DNA of 64,000 nucleotides from Prevotella sp. HUN102 (GCF_000688375.1 NZ_JIAF01000004.1:1984001-2048000); one strand, 5' to 3'. Positions 6,262 to 16,158 are shown, numbered from the stretch's first letter. A program made the numbers and translations. The notes: generated by a model not told the origin, from the letters alone.

Positions 6262-9114
6262 TTATTCAGACATCATCGTTATTTCAATTCGCCGGTTGGA
6301 TTGCAGCAAATCCTTTGCTATTTGCTGAACATCGGCTGAGGTAAGACGGTTCACGAGGCCTTCATAATCGGTGTGGAGGTCGATACCGGTGCGCAGCCGA
6401 TTATAGATAATGCTCTCCCAATAGCCATTGTTCACGATACTTTGCCGATAGGCTTTCAGCAAATACTTCTTTACCTTATCCATACTCGACTCCAACGGAC
6501 CGTTCTCTGCAATATGCTCAATCTGCCTATATATAATAGGTATCAGCATTTCATATTTTGCAGGATCAGTTCTGAAATTGATTTTCACGAGCGAGGTGGG
6601 CGAACTGTTCTTGTCGAACGATGTCTGCACGCCAACACCATAGGTGCCGCCCTTTTCCTCGCGCACGGAATCGGTATAGGCGATTGAAAGCACACGCTTG
6701 AACACGTCGAGCGCAAGGTCGTTTTGGGCAGTATATGGCTCGTCGAAGGTGTAGAAAATATTTACAAGCGTGGAAGGAGTGTTCATTTTCTTCTTGAAAA
6801 TATGCGTCTCGTTCACGTTGCGTACTTGTGGATAAGTGTTCCTGAATGTTTCTATCTTGCCCTTTGCAGGGAGCGAAGCAACATACTGGCAGAGCAACGG
6901 CCGAAGCTCTTCGAGGTTGATGTTGCCTACGAGCACCATCTTGAAGCCCGAGGCATCGCTGAAACGTTCCTTGTAAATTTGGAAAATGCGTTCGTATGAA
7001 ACCTGATTCAGACGCTCGGCTTTCAATGGTTGGAGACGAGGATGGTTGCCGTAGACGATGGCCATAACGGAATCGTTGTAGGAAACCTGTGGATTGGCCT
7101 CACGATTGGTAAGGAAAGAGCGCATCGTGTTCACGCTGCCTGTAAATTTCTCTGCATCCTTGCGGGGAGAAGTGAAGTAGAGATACGTGAGTTCCATCAA
7201 CGTCTTCAGGTCTTTCACAGATGAAGAACCGTTTATCGACTGTGTTTCCTGACCGATGCTTGGTGCTATACGGACAATTCTCGCCGAGAGCATCTTCTCG
7301 AGTTGCGTATTGGTAAACTCGCCAACGCCTGCTTCGTTGATGGCTGTTGAGAGCAACTGGAAGTTGATTGCGTCGGCATCTGGATAAAGCGACTGACCAC
7401 CTTCGCCATAGAAACGCATAGTGATTTGGTCTTTGGCAAAATCAGTAGTCTTTACATACACTTCTACGCCGTTGCTGAGCACTATTTTCTTTACGCCAAA
7501 CTTATCCCAGTCGCTTTCGCTCTTGATTTTTCCTTTCTTGGGAAGTTTCGCTATCAGTTCCTTTGCTATGGTTTCTTCCTTGTAGGGCGCATAGTTTTTA
7601 GCCTGAGCATCGAGCACATATTTCTCGAATGTGGCTTCGTCGGCTATGGGGAAGTCGGTTTTGTCAGGTGCATAGACGGTAAGCACCTGATTCTTATTGG
7701 AAATCAGTTCCTTCGTGGCAGCATTTACCTCCTCCAAAGTGATTTCAGCAGAGAACTTCCTGATGAGTTCCAAATCGTATTCTGCCGTTGTCATCGGTTC
7801 GTTTTCGATGAAATGATTGAGTGCTGCACGCACGAAATAGCTGTTGCGGCGGTCGTTTCGTTCGGCAAATCTGCGTTCGGCGGTTTTCAGTTGCTGTGCC
7901 TTTGCACGCTCCAATTCGCCGATTGTGAATCCGTAACGACGCGCACGCTCCGTTTCTGCAATGGCTGCATCGAACGACTTCTTCACATTCTCCTGCAGAC
8001 ATCCGAATGATACGGAGAAAGCCTCCTTTGTACGTGATACAAGGAATTTACCCGAACTTATGGATGCGCTGTGGAATGGTGGATTTGCCTGTTTCTTGAT
8101 ATCATTCAAATGGCTGTTGAGCATATAAACGATGAGTCGGCTCACATAGTTGTCGCGCTGATACATTACCGTATTTTTTTCATTATCGGGCGTTGCATCG
8201 TGCTTCATATAGAGGTTTGCGAGCATAATGGGCTGTTCGCTGTCTTTATCAATGGCAACAATCATCTTGTCGTTGTCATTTACGGGATAGTAAATGCGTT
8301 CGGCTGGGTTTATCGGTTTCGGAATATCGGAAAATGTCTGTTTGATTTTCGCTTCAATCCGGTCTACATCAATATCACCGACGATGATAATAGCCTGCAA
8401 ATCCGGGCGATACCACTTCTGATAATAGTCTCGAAGGTCTTTATAGGGAAAGTTGTCCACAATATCCATCGACCCGATTGGCAGACAATCCTCGTATTTT
8501 GTACCTTTATATACGGTAGGCAACACACGTTCCATCATTCGCTGAACGGCCATTCCGGCACGCCGGGTGCGCCATTCTTCGTGAATCACGCCACGCTCCT
8601 TGTCTATTTCCTCATCGGTAAGCAAGAGAAAATGGCTCCAGTCGTGAAGAATGAGGAGTGTTGAGTCGATGATTGACTCACGTTTTACAGGCACGGATGA
8701 AATGTTGTAGACCGTCTGTTCTACACTGGTGTAGGCATTGAGGTTTGAACCAAACTTCACACCGATGGATTCGCACCACGGAACGATGTTGGGCGACGAG
8801 CCTTTGCCCGTGAAATGCTTTGTTCCGTTGAATGCCATGTGTTCGAGGAAGTGGGCAAGCCCACGCTGACGGGGTTCTTCCAAAATTGAACCCACGCGCT
8901 GCGCTATGTAGAAATCGGCAATTCCTGCTTCCTTTGCGTTGTGGCGAATGTAATAAGTAAGTCCGTTCTCGAGCTTTCCTGTCCTGAAGGATTTATCTTG
9001 CTGGACGTTTTGTGCCTTTGCCGTAAAAGGACAGAATAGAAGAAGTGCCGCAATCAATAGCCCTCCGTGTTGTATTCTCTTGGCGAAAGTATTCTTTAAT
9101 AATGTTTTTATCAT
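6262..9114 (-). CDS. Secreted M16 (pitrilysin-like) zinc metallopeptidase
   Basis: This 950-residue double-length M16 peptidase has a signal peptide (LLIAALLLFCPFTAKAQ) and the inverted zinc motif HFLEH at residues 88-92, followed by the conserved NGTKHF. A Glu-rich stretch (KERGVIHEEW) further on supplies the third ligand typical of the family. The C-terminal half has the non-catalytic repeat with the usual GGTYGV and RTGIDL-like segments. I chose ATG at 9114 because the signal peptide starts there, not at the upstream in-frame start at 9186. The protein should degrade peptides or small proteins in the periplasm. It is the last gene of a same-strand run with a TonB receptor and outer membrane proteins, 93 bp after the DUF6850 gene. 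A strong hairpin follows it. Confidence 0.92.
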   Translation of the reverse strand: MIKTLLKNTFAKRIQHGGLLIAALLLFCPFTAKAQNVQQDKSFRTGKLENGLTYYIRHNAKEAGIADFYIAQRVGSILEEPRQRGLAHFLEHMAFNGTKHFTGKGSSPNIVPWCESIGVKFGSNLNAYTSVEQTVYNISSVPVKRESIIDSTLLILHDWSHFLLLTDEEIDKERGVIHEEWRTRRAGMAVQRMMERVLPTVYKGTKYEDCLPIGSMDIVDNFPYKDLRDYYQKWYRPDLQAIIIVGDIDVDRIEAKIKQTFSDIPKPINPAERIYYPVNDNDKMIVAIDKDSEQPIMLANLYMKHDATPDNEKNTVMYQRDNYVSRLIVYMLNSHLNDIKKQANPPFHSASISSGKFLVSRTKEAFSVSFGCLQENVKKSFDAAIAETERARRYGFTIGELERAKAQQLKTAERRFAERNDRRNSYFVRAALNHFIENEPMTTAEYDLELIRKFSAEITLEEVNAATKELISNKNQVLTVYAPDKTDFPIADEATFEKYVLDAQAKNYAPYKEETIAKELIAKLPKKGKIKSESDWDKFGVKKIVLSNGVEVYVKTTDFAKDQITMRFYGEGGQSLYPDADAINFQLLSTAINEAGVGEFTNTQLEKMLSARIVRIAPSIGQETQSINGSSSVKDLKTLMELTYLYFTSPRKDAEKFTGSVNTMRSFLTNREANPQVSYNDSVMAIVYGNHPRLQPLKAERLNQVSYERIFQIYKERFSDASGFKMVLVGNINLEELRPLLCQYVASLPAKGKIETFRNTYPQVRNVNETHIFKKKMNTPSTLVNIFYTFDEPYTAQNDLALDVFKRVLSIAYTDSVREEKGGTYGVGVQTSFDKNSSPTSLVKINFRTDPAKYEMLIPIIYRQIEHIAENGPLESSMDKVKKYLLKAYRQSIVNNGYWESIIYNRLRTGIDLHTDYEGLVNRLTSADVQQIAKDLLQSNRRIEITMMSE

Positions 9115-9207
9115 CTTGTTGTTTGTTGTAATTTGCTTTTTTTGAAGTGAATTTGCCCATCCTTTGAAATGAATCGCAGACAACAAAGGTCGTCAGGCGC
9201 ACCTGAT

Positions 9208-10827
9208 TTAGAACACACAACCCACTCGGAAATGGAGCGTGGTATGGTCTTTCCCTAATGTATATTCGCTGATTTTGCCGGCTTTCCGATGATTGACTTG
9301 TGCAAGCACATAGGTATGGAGAGTGGTTTTCGGAATGATGAACGAGTATTTCACAGAGCCGTTGAGCAAATAGCGCGAAGCTGTGAGGTAATCGTACTCA
9401 CGATAGAGGTAGGGAATCATCGTGTTCATACCAGTCTGCTTGTCGGATGGCGTGATGAAAGTGCCGTCTTCAAATAGATTTCCGCTGCCGTTGAGATAGC
9501 TTCCACCTAACGACAGAGTGAGAAGCTGTTTTCCAATCGGGAAATTGTGCGACGCCTGCATAAAAATCTCTGTACTGCGCAGTTCCTGTCTGCGGAAATA
9601 TGGATAGTAATATGCCGTTTGCTTTCGGCGCATCAAGTCTACACCGAGTTGCAAAGTTGTTGTTGGCAGGTCGCCGTTGATGTTGTAATAGCCCGAATAA
9701 GCTATACGAGTGTTCGCCCACAGCTTGTTGGCAGTCTTAATGGGGTCGTAATATTCGTAATAACTGGTGCCTGTTTCTTCCGTTACGGAACGGTAAGACT
9801 GCTTTTCATTAACGAGATTCTCTACCTCCATACTTACATTTAGCTGATGTAGATGGCGAGTTTGCTGCCACGCCAACTGTCCATCGTATTTATAAATGTT
9901 GGAATGGTGGCGCGTGAAGATGATTGTATAAGGAGAATCCTTACCATAATAGCCTTGCCGATGTGCGAAAAGCATATTGTTGAAGAAGGAAAAACTGCCG
10001 AAATGGAACGACAGTTGCACATCGGCACCGTGGCTTTGGTCCAGAATCGGAAACTCATTGTTCTTGTCGGTAAGCCCTGAATTGCTGAACTGCTCAATAT
10101 CGCCGATGAACACGCCATAATTGATGAGCGACTTGTAGGTGCGTTCCGTCTTTCCGTATTCGCTGAATTTCAAACTCTCCGTGTTTCGGTGGTAATAATA
10201 GTTCGCACCGATTTTCATAAAGTTGCCGACGGGTGCCATCAGTCCCACGGTAACGGTCATATCCAACAGAGAGTTTTTGTGTCTGAGATCTTTGTATTTG
10301 GCATAATTGGCAGCCGTGTAGTCAAGCCTTGCACCGAGTGAGAATCCTTTGTAAAGGTCGATTCCAAATGCGCCAATCAGTTGATAGGTATCACGATGCT
10401 TCTTTCCGATGTTGGTAAGCGAGTCTTCCGTGATGTCGAATGGTCGTCTGGTAGGGTCAATCCACGCCGAACCTGCCATTTCCTTTCCTGTGTAATTATC
10501 ATATTCCATCTTTCCATAGACTACCGTTCGCTTGTTGAGACGATAGAACGACTCTACATTTGCACCGACTTGAAAGGTGCGTGGCGATTGATAATAGTCA
10601 ATCAGTCCACCTTTGCCGTACTGAAACCCTACTTCGCCTGTGGAGATGGACTTGCGATTGTAGATCGTAAGCCCCGACGCATTGTGCTGATGGAGCCAAA
10701 CATTCTGTTGTCTTACAAAATCGAAGTCGCGGTATACGCCGGTTGAATCGCAAGAGACAGCAAAGCATTGAGCGGAAGCCACGAAAGCTCCACCCAATGC
10801 TATGATATATGATAATATTTTATTCAA
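9208..10827 (-). CDS. Outer membrane beta-barrel protein, DUF6850-type
   Basis: The 539-residue protein has a signal peptide (residues 1-23, ending near FAVS), then many alternating aromatic/hydrophobic strands (YGKMEYDNYTGKE, LGARLDYTAANYAKY, MKIGANYYYHRN), ending in a terminal phenylalanine (RVGCVF). This fits an outer membrane barrel, and the sequence matches what I know as the DUF6850 family of Bacteroidetes. It lies 38 bp after the DUF4876-type gene in the same direction as the TonB receptor unit. Its role is unknown; a partner or accessory pore for the receptor is an inference. Confidence 0.8.
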   Translation of the reverse strand: MNKILSYIIALGGAFVASAQCFAVSCDSTGVYRDFDFVRQQNVWLHQHNASGLTIYNRKSISTGEVGFQYGKGGLIDYYQSPRTFQVGANVESFYRLNKRTVVYGKMEYDNYTGKEMAGSAWIDPTRRPFDITEDSLTNIGKKHRDTYQLIGAFGIDLYKGFSLGARLDYTAANYAKYKDLRHKNSLLDMTVTVGLMAPVGNFMKIGANYYYHRNTESLKFSEYGKTERTYKSLINYGVFIGDIEQFSNSGLTDKNNEFPILDQSHGADVQLSFHFGSFSFFNNMLFAHRQGYYGKDSPYTIIFTRHHSNIYKYDGQLAWQQTRHLHQLNVSMEVENLVNEKQSYRSVTEETGTSYYEYYDPIKTANKLWANTRIAYSGYYNINGDLPTTTLQLGVDLMRRKQTAYYYPYFRRQELRSTEIFMQASHNFPIGKQLLTLSLGGSYLNGSGNLFEDGTFITPSDKQTGMNTMIPYLYREYDYLTASRYLLNGSVKYSFIIPKTTLHTYVLAQVNHRKAGKISEYTLGKDHTTLHFRVGCVF

Positions 10828-10865
10828 AACGTTATGTGTTTTACTTATCAGGAACTGTACCTTTC

Positions 10866-11972
10866 TTAGTTGCGGATAGAGAATTTATCGCGTTCGTGAA
10901 AATCGTTTGTCGAGTTGTTGGTATCCATATAAATAATGTGAGCACCGTTCTTGATAGATGCTTCAGCATCAATACCGCTTGGATCCTTCGCATAGCCGGT
11001 TACCAACTTACCTGCATTTTCAGGCAAAGCCTCTGTTGCAGCCTTGTCTACATTGCGATACAGGGTGTGTCCTAACTTGTTTGTGAGGGAAACTGAACCT
11101 GCATCAATATCGGAAGTGAAACGCTTTTTGTTTTCTGTTGATGAGGTTGTGAAGATTTCTATACCATCAAGAACCCATTCTCTTGGCACTTTCAGACATC
11201 TGAATGCCTGTGTTCCTTGCCATTTCGGCGCATAAACCTCATTGTCGGCATTGGCAGCGAAGGCAGCCGGAGAGGAATCCTTTGTCTGGAAAATCATAAA
11301 TGCAGGGGATGTTACGCTCACTGCCCAAGCATTTTGCATAGAAATCAGCGCGCCCTTCAAATAGTGAGAAGTAGGAATTACTTCTGATGGAGAAGGGTAA
11401 TAGTTCTTGTTGTGGAAACCTGCTTCAGGATCATACATACAGTAATAGTCCTTGTTGGCGTAATTTACCGACTGGCTGTGTGTCTGTGTGTTGTCGATAG
11501 AACCCATAAAGCTGACTACCACCTGAGAGTAAGGCTTGATAACCAATGCCTGTTGGAACCACCACATACCACCTGTTGCAGGAATGTAGCCCTCTGATTC
11601 GTAGCGAAGCGCACCGTTTGCATCATACCAATCGTTTGATGGTGCTTGTGAATTGTACGGATCAATGATACCGAAGCAGAGATTATTCAAAACGGCAGTC
11701 TTGTTACTGTTGTTATAGAGAATACAGCCCTTGTCCTGTTGGAAATAATCAGTGCCAACGTCTTTCGGACAACCACCATTATAGAGTTCCTTGATAATAA
11801 CCTGATCGGCATTCTGATCCTGAATCATAGAGAACGAAACGTTCTTGACTGCCGTGGTCATAACAGAATCGACTGTGCCATCTTCGTGTGTTACAACCAT
11901 ATAATAACCTTGTGCGCTGCTGTTAAGTGCGAATGCAGCGATTGCCAATAAGGAGAGTAAAATCTTTTTCAT
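10866..11972 (-). CDS. Secreted DUF4876-type protein
   Basis: This is a 368-residue exported protein with signal peptide MKKILLSLLAIAAFALNSSA. The first mature segment (YYMVVTHEDGTVDSVMTTAVKNVSFS) resembles the V-V-DGT-VTFS module at the N-terminus of the neighbouring 12022-12534 protein. The main domain starts at VIIKELYNGGCPKD and contains features of DUF4876, a beta-rich domain found beside TonB receptors in Bacteroidetes. No Cys follows the signal peptide in lipobox position, so it is periplasmic or exported, not an obvious lipoprotein. The gene lies 49 bp after the small sorting-domain gene and 38 bp before the DUF6850 gene. Confidence 0.8.
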   Translation of the reverse strand: MKKILLSLLAIAAFALNSSAQGYYMVVTHEDGTVDSVMTTAVKNVSFSMIQDQNADQVIIKELYNGGCPKDVGTDYFQQDKGCILYNNSNKTAVLNNLCFGIIDPYNSQAPSNDWYDANGALRYESEGYIPATGGMWWFQQALVIKPYSQVVVSFMGSIDNTQTHSQSVNYANKDYYCMYDPEAGFHNKNYYPSPSEVIPTSHYLKGALISMQNAWAVSVTSPAFMIFQTKDSSPAAFAANADNEVYAPKWQGTQAFRCLKVPREWVLDGIEIFTTSSTENKKRFTSDIDAGSVSLTNKLGHTLYRNVDKAATEALPENAGKLVTGYAKDPSGIDAEASIKNGAHIIYMDTNNSTNDFHERDKFSIRN

Positions 11973-12021
11973 ATTGCTGTTTTATATTTTTGCTATTGAT
12001 AAATAAATGTTGTTAGAAAAA

Positions 12022-12534
12022 TTAGTTGTTTACTATCTTCATACTTTTGTTAGGTGTGCGTAAGATGTAAGCACCCTTAGGAAGATCGCGCAAACCAAGA
12101 CCTGCAATGCCAGACTCATCTGCAATTACCTGCTTTACCAACTGTCCGTTGATGGTATAGATAGCCACACGGTCGCCTGCCTTCAAGCCCTTGAATTCTG
12201 CTGTCTGGAAACTGAATGATGGTTCTGAAGTCTTGGGATTGTCGGCGTTTAGGTCGTTGATGCCCGTTGATACTTTCTTAACCGTGAAGTGATAATCTTT
12301 CACGTCTTTGATAGCTAACTCAACAACGTCGCCATTGCAGGCTACAACGAGGGCTTCTTTACTGAACGTAACCAGAGGATTCGTGTCAAGAGCATAGGAA
12401 CTCTCCGTGCCATCGCTCTGTGAAACGACCAAATAGGTCATTTCTATTGTCTCTTCGGCAGTACCGGCAAAGATTTGTCCCGGCAAAGCTAAGGCAAGAG
12501 CAATAGCCAATGTTTTAAATGATTTTCTTTTCAT
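12022..12534 (-). CDS. Small secreted protein with type IX secretion-like C-terminal domain
   Basis: The 170-residue precursor has a signal peptide (residues 1-23), then a module with MTYLVVSQSDGTESSY, VTFS and NGDVVELAIKDVKDYHF. The C-terminal 75 residues include VAIYTINGQLVKQV, GLRDLPKGAYILR and a final MKIVNN. That order (V-IYT-NG-LV, LP-G-YI-R, K-I) is the pattern of type A C-terminal sorting domains recognised by the type IX secretion system. The cargo portion is unusually small, only about 75 residues. It sits inside the TonB receptor unit, 56 bp from the lipoprotein gene and 49 bp from the DUF4876-type gene. A role in binding or displaying the receptor substrate is possible but not shown. 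Confidence 0.78.
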   Translation of the reverse strand: MKRKSFKTLAIALALALPGQIFAGTAEETIEMTYLVVSQSDGTESSYALDTNPLVTFSKEALVVACNGDVVELAIKDVKDYHFTVKKVSTGINDLNADNPKTSEPSFSFQTAEFKGLKAGDRVAIYTINGQLVKQVIADESGIAGLGLRDLPKGAYILRTPNKSMKIVNN

Positions 12535-12590
12535 ATTATTACTGATTAAATTAAGACTGAACGTTTGTGTCCAATTTTTTCTTTTACTGA

Positions 12591-12962
12591 TTAATGTATG
12601 ATTCGCTTTTTAGACATTGATAGCTTCAACGGAATATGATTGGTGCTATCCGGAGATATTACTATCAGGCTTTTCACACCATTGAAGAAGTAGCGGTAAT
12701 CGTAGGTTTCGTGCGTGTTGGACGAACGTGCCTCGTAGATTCCGGGCGTTACCGTGAAGTGTGCCACGCCATTAGCATCTGTTGAATCTACAAATATGGA
12801 TCCCTTGCCGTCTATAAGCTCCACCCTCGCACCGGCATAAGGCTCGGAACCGTTGGGAAAGACAAGTTCTACCGACACGTTGCACACTTCCATATCTTCA
12901 TCGTAGCTGCAAGCCGTGAAGGAAACAGCAAACAGGGCAAGCATAATAAGTCTGATTTTCAT
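12591..12962 (-). CDS. Small lipoprotein with transthyretin-like (carboxypeptidase-regulatory) fold
   Basis: The 123-residue lipoprotein has a lipobox at FTAC (Cys near residue 19) followed by the acidic SYDEDME, a likely surface export signal. The mature part (VELVFPNGSEPYAGARVELIDGKG, DANGVAHFTVTPGIYEAR) has the beta-sandwich pattern of carboxypeptidase regulatory-like domains. I chose ATG at 12962; an upstream TTG at 12968 in the same frame is less likely. The gene starts 6 bp after the TonB receptor stop codon, so translation coupling and close partnership with the receptor are likely. Confidence 0.8.
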   Translation of the reverse strand: MKIRLIMLALFAVSFTACSYDEDMEVCNVSVELVFPNGSEPYAGARVELIDGKGSIFVDSTDANGVAHFTVTPGIYEARSSNTHETYDYRYFFNGVKSLIVISPDSTNHIPLKLSMSKKRIIH

Positions 12963-12968
12963 ATTCAA

Positions 12969-15941
12969 TTACAATTTAAGTTTCAGCGAAAGGCCATAGT
13001 AAAATCTGGGAATATATCCACTTCCGAAGAGAGTGGTCTCCAAATCTGTCTGTGAAGAACGAACCTTCGCCATATTGTTGAAGAAGTTGTTGGCATAGAA
13101 CGATAGTGTAACGTGGTCGCCTATCTCTTTTGTAATGCTCAAATTGGCAGAGAAATAGCCCGAACGACGGTTGGGATTCATCACATAGGCATAGTTTGAG
13201 CGCACCACCATACGTGCCAAATCGTTGTAGAGCGCACGGTTGTTATCTTTTGCCCACTTGAACTTCTCAAGGAATGGAATTAATTCATCCGGATTTTCCC
13301 AAGTGCTGTAATATTCAGGATATACTACCAAATACTTATCGCGCAGCGAACGGTCGTAAGGAGTGCCGAAATAATCTCCTCGCTTCTCGAGAACGTATGC
13401 ACGACTTCCATCAGAATATTCGCTTATCGAACGACTGTATTCATAGAGTGAAGCCTCTATGCGCAATGCTACCACCATTCTTATTTTCGGAATGTGTGTC
13501 GTTATCGTTGTATTGATGTTTGCTTCGTGGCTGATTGCACCGTTTGCAATGGCTGCGTGGGCTGAATATGAAGTGGATGTGGCATTTGCTCCCTTGTAAT
13601 AAGCAATATATTGATACGGCTGTCCATTGCTCATCACGATACCGTTCACGCTTGAGGGAATATCAGCAAAGAGCATTTCGTTCCTACCTTTATAATAGTA
13701 GAAGTTCCCATCGACTCTGATTGAGGTGCGAAGCGACTTTATCTGCTTGAAATCGAATATCCATTCCACACCATAACGCTCAAGAGGTGTTCCATTGACA
13801 TACTTCATATTACTGTAATAAGCCTGTCGCTCGGTATAGTCCAACTGAACAGGCTGCTGCGCTCCTGTTTTATCCGTAACCGTTACGATACCTGTCTGTT
13901 GATCAATGGTGTATTGTCTGTTGGCTGAAGGAATACTAAGGTGTTCCAAAGCACGCTGACTTGTGAACTTGTATTTGTAGGGCGAGTAGGAAACGGTTGC
14001 CATATAGGGGTGGAATGTCTTGTTGTAGAAACCGGAAATCGTGATACGGTTGCCCAAAACATCCATTTCCACACCTACGTCGGTTTGATGCGTAGACTGC
14101 CATTTCAATTCGGGATTGTACAAGGCTGAAGAAACGTAGGTGTTATAGCCGTAGAAAGCCTTGTTGTCCACCGTGCTGCCCGGTGTGAAAATCAATCTGT
14201 CGGTATACGATGGCGACGGATAAAGCACCTGAAACGATGGCAGTTTCACGGATTTTCCCCAACCGGCGTGAATACTCAGGTTGCGCACCCAAGCCTCACG
14301 ACCTTTCCAAAAGATATATCGGGTGTTGATACGTGGCGAAAGACTGGAAGCCGTACCGTAATCCGACCCACTAATGAATGTGAAATCGCTGCGCAAACCT
14401 GCCGTAAGTTCAAAACCGGAACGCTTGCCGGTCTTGATTCCGATTTTCTCTTCGCCGTAAAGTGCCACATTGTTGAGTGCCGGGAGGTCAATATACTTGT
14501 ATTCTCGCCACGATGGAGCCAATCGCATATCCTCATAATAGGTGCCTCTACCATAATTCTTGCTGCCCGTAAAGTCGATGCCGAGGAGAAGTTTATTTCG
14601 GAAAATGCTGAATTGCCTGCTCCAGTCGGCTTTCATTTTTACGGAATAACTGAGTGCGCGTGAGTCGTTGAACGATTTTTCATGCCAATATCCGGTAGGA
14701 CCGAGTATGATGTCGGCATTAGGATTCTCGTCGTATTCCGTGGCTACGAAATAACCGTTCTCCCTTGAGTGGATGGCTGCTTGAGTAGCTGCGCTGCTTG
14801 TATTTTCATAGACTTCTGATTTACGGTCTTTGTAGTCGATGGAAGCCTTCAACGACAAGTTGGTTATCCAAGTTTTATTGAGCAACCAGTCCAAGGATAA
14901 CTGCGCACGCCAGTTGTTATCGCGCTGTTTGGTGTAATCGTCAAGTTCCTGATCAGGGTCATTTTTTGAGTTATATCCACCCACATTTCCCGAAACACCC
15001 GCATTGAGCGTTAGTGGAAAACGTTCACGCATAAACACATTCATATAGTTAAGCGAGAAATTGTTGCGCTGATAGGCTGTGAAAGGCGATGCGGCATCGG
15101 AGAATGAACGGGCGTGTTCCAGAGAAACATTCAGCATACCATTATTGTTTCGGAGGTCGAAACCCTTGTGCAGTGCTACTTGACGTGTGTGCTGATTCAG
15201 CTTTCCTTCCACTATGAAGGGAGATTTACCCTTTCGCGTGCTTACTTTTACCACGCCATTGTTCAAATCTCCGTATTCCACGGATGGAATTCCCGTTACG
15301 ATTTCCACGCTTTCCACGTTTGACGAACTCACACTTCGCGTACTTGCACCGAGCGTAGAACCTAATGTGGCATTGTTGTCGAGCCGCACCCCATCCACTT
15401 CTATCGCCGTTCCGAACGATGAGTTTCCCATTTCATTTGCATTGGCACGCAGCATAATTCGGTTATCGTTCATCAGAGAACTGTTGATAGTCTTTCCACC
15501 GGGCAGCAAAGTTGCAATATCTCCAATATTGATAATCTGCTGATTGTCGAGTGCCATACGGTCTATAATATAAGAGGTGGTGGCTTCGTCGCCCTTTCGT
15601 TTTGCCACAACCTCTATTTCGTCTAATTTTAGATTGTCTTCCTTCATCTTGATAACGAGGTCTATGCGATTATTGCCCACAGAGACCATAGTAGACTTGG
15701 TCGCATAGCCCAGACATTGCACCGTCAATGTAGACTTCCCACGTGGCACTTTAGTGATTGTGAACGCTCCCTTTTCGTTGGTGATTGCCCACAAGCCCGA
15801 TTCCTTCAGCAAGATGGAAGCAAATTCAATAGGTTTTCCGTCCTTTTCGTTCAGCACCTTACCTGCAATAACAGCTTGCTGTGCCAGAGTCGAAAGGGTT
15901 ATCGTAAAAAATAGTATTGAGAATATAATTAACTTTTTCAT
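12969..15941 (-). CDS. TonB-dependent outer membrane receptor (CarboxypepD-reg + plug + barrel)
   Basis: The 990-residue receptor has signal peptide MKKLIIFSILFFTITLSTLAQ, then a carboxypeptidase-regulatory-like domain (IAGKVLNEKDGKPIEFASI), a plug (GDIATLLPGG, VEIVTGIPSVEYGDLNNGV, here with VDGVRLDN) and a long 22-strand barrel ending at YGLSLKLKL. The start at 15941 gives the signal peptide at the very N-terminus. A promoter box lies 23 nt upstream. It is the first gene of a six-gene same-strand run that ends with a secreted M16 protease. The cargo is unknown, and no SusD-type partner is present, which argues against a classic glycan system. Confidence 0.92.
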   Translation of the reverse strand: MKKLIIFSILFFTITLSTLAQQAVIAGKVLNEKDGKPIEFASILLKESGLWAITNEKGAFTITKVPRGKSTLTVQCLGYATKSTMVSVGNNRIDLVIKMKEDNLKLDEIEVVAKRKGDEATTSYIIDRMALDNQQIINIGDIATLLPGGKTINSSLMNDNRIMLRANANEMGNSSFGTAIEVDGVRLDNNATLGSTLGASTRSVSSSNVESVEIVTGIPSVEYGDLNNGVVKVSTRKGKSPFIVEGKLNQHTRQVALHKGFDLRNNNGMLNVSLEHARSFSDAASPFTAYQRNNFSLNYMNVFMRERFPLTLNAGVSGNVGGYNSKNDPDQELDDYTKQRDNNWRAQLSLDWLLNKTWITNLSLKASIDYKDRKSEVYENTSSAATQAAIHSRENGYFVATEYDENPNADIILGPTGYWHEKSFNDSRALSYSVKMKADWSRQFSIFRNKLLLGIDFTGSKNYGRGTYYEDMRLAPSWREYKYIDLPALNNVALYGEEKIGIKTGKRSGFELTAGLRSDFTFISGSDYGTASSLSPRINTRYIFWKGREAWVRNLSIHAGWGKSVKLPSFQVLYPSPSYTDRLIFTPGSTVDNKAFYGYNTYVSSALYNPELKWQSTHQTDVGVEMDVLGNRITISGFYNKTFHPYMATVSYSPYKYKFTSQRALEHLSIPSANRQYTIDQQTGIVTVTDKTGAQQPVQLDYTERQAYYSNMKYVNGTPLERYGVEWIFDFKQIKSLRTSIRVDGNFYYYKGRNEMLFADIPSSVNGIVMSNGQPYQYIAYYKGANATSTSYSAHAAIANGAISHEANINTTITTHIPKIRMVVALRIEASLYEYSRSISEYSDGSRAYVLEKRGDYFGTPYDRSLRDKYLVVYPEYYSTWENPDELIPFLEKFKWAKDNNRALYNDLARMVVRSNYAYVMNPNRRSGYFSANLSITKEIGDHVTLSFYANNFFNNMAKVRSSQTDLETTLFGSGYIPRFYYGLSLKLKL

Positions 15942-15964
15942 CAAGAATAATTCTTTTGAAATTG

Positions 15965-15972
15965 CAAATTTA
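15965..15972 (-). promoter_or_regulatory. -7 box for the TonB receptor unit
   Basis: TAAATTTG followed by C on the minus strand, 23 nt before the ATG at 15941. Confidence 0.6.
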
Positions 15973-16158
15973 TCAGTTTCCAAGAATATTCGCAATACCT
16001 AAAAACTACGATTTTAAGACTTCTGAATTATTCTTAATTCATTATATTTATGTAGGATAACTTCCTTTGAATTAAAAAACTTTCTCAAAACAAGCATTCT
16101 TATAACCTAAGTTAGGTATTCCTTTATACCAACTTTCGGGTATTCTCAAAGAATGACT

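Noticed and set aside
7426..8664. Long plus-strand frames opposite the M16 protease
   Set aside because: They are antisense shadows of a gene with intact motifs and have no recognisable domains.
12969..15941. Polysaccharide utilization locus (SusCD pair)
   Set aside because: No SusD-type lipoprotein, glycoside hydrolase or hybrid sensor is near either TonB receptor.
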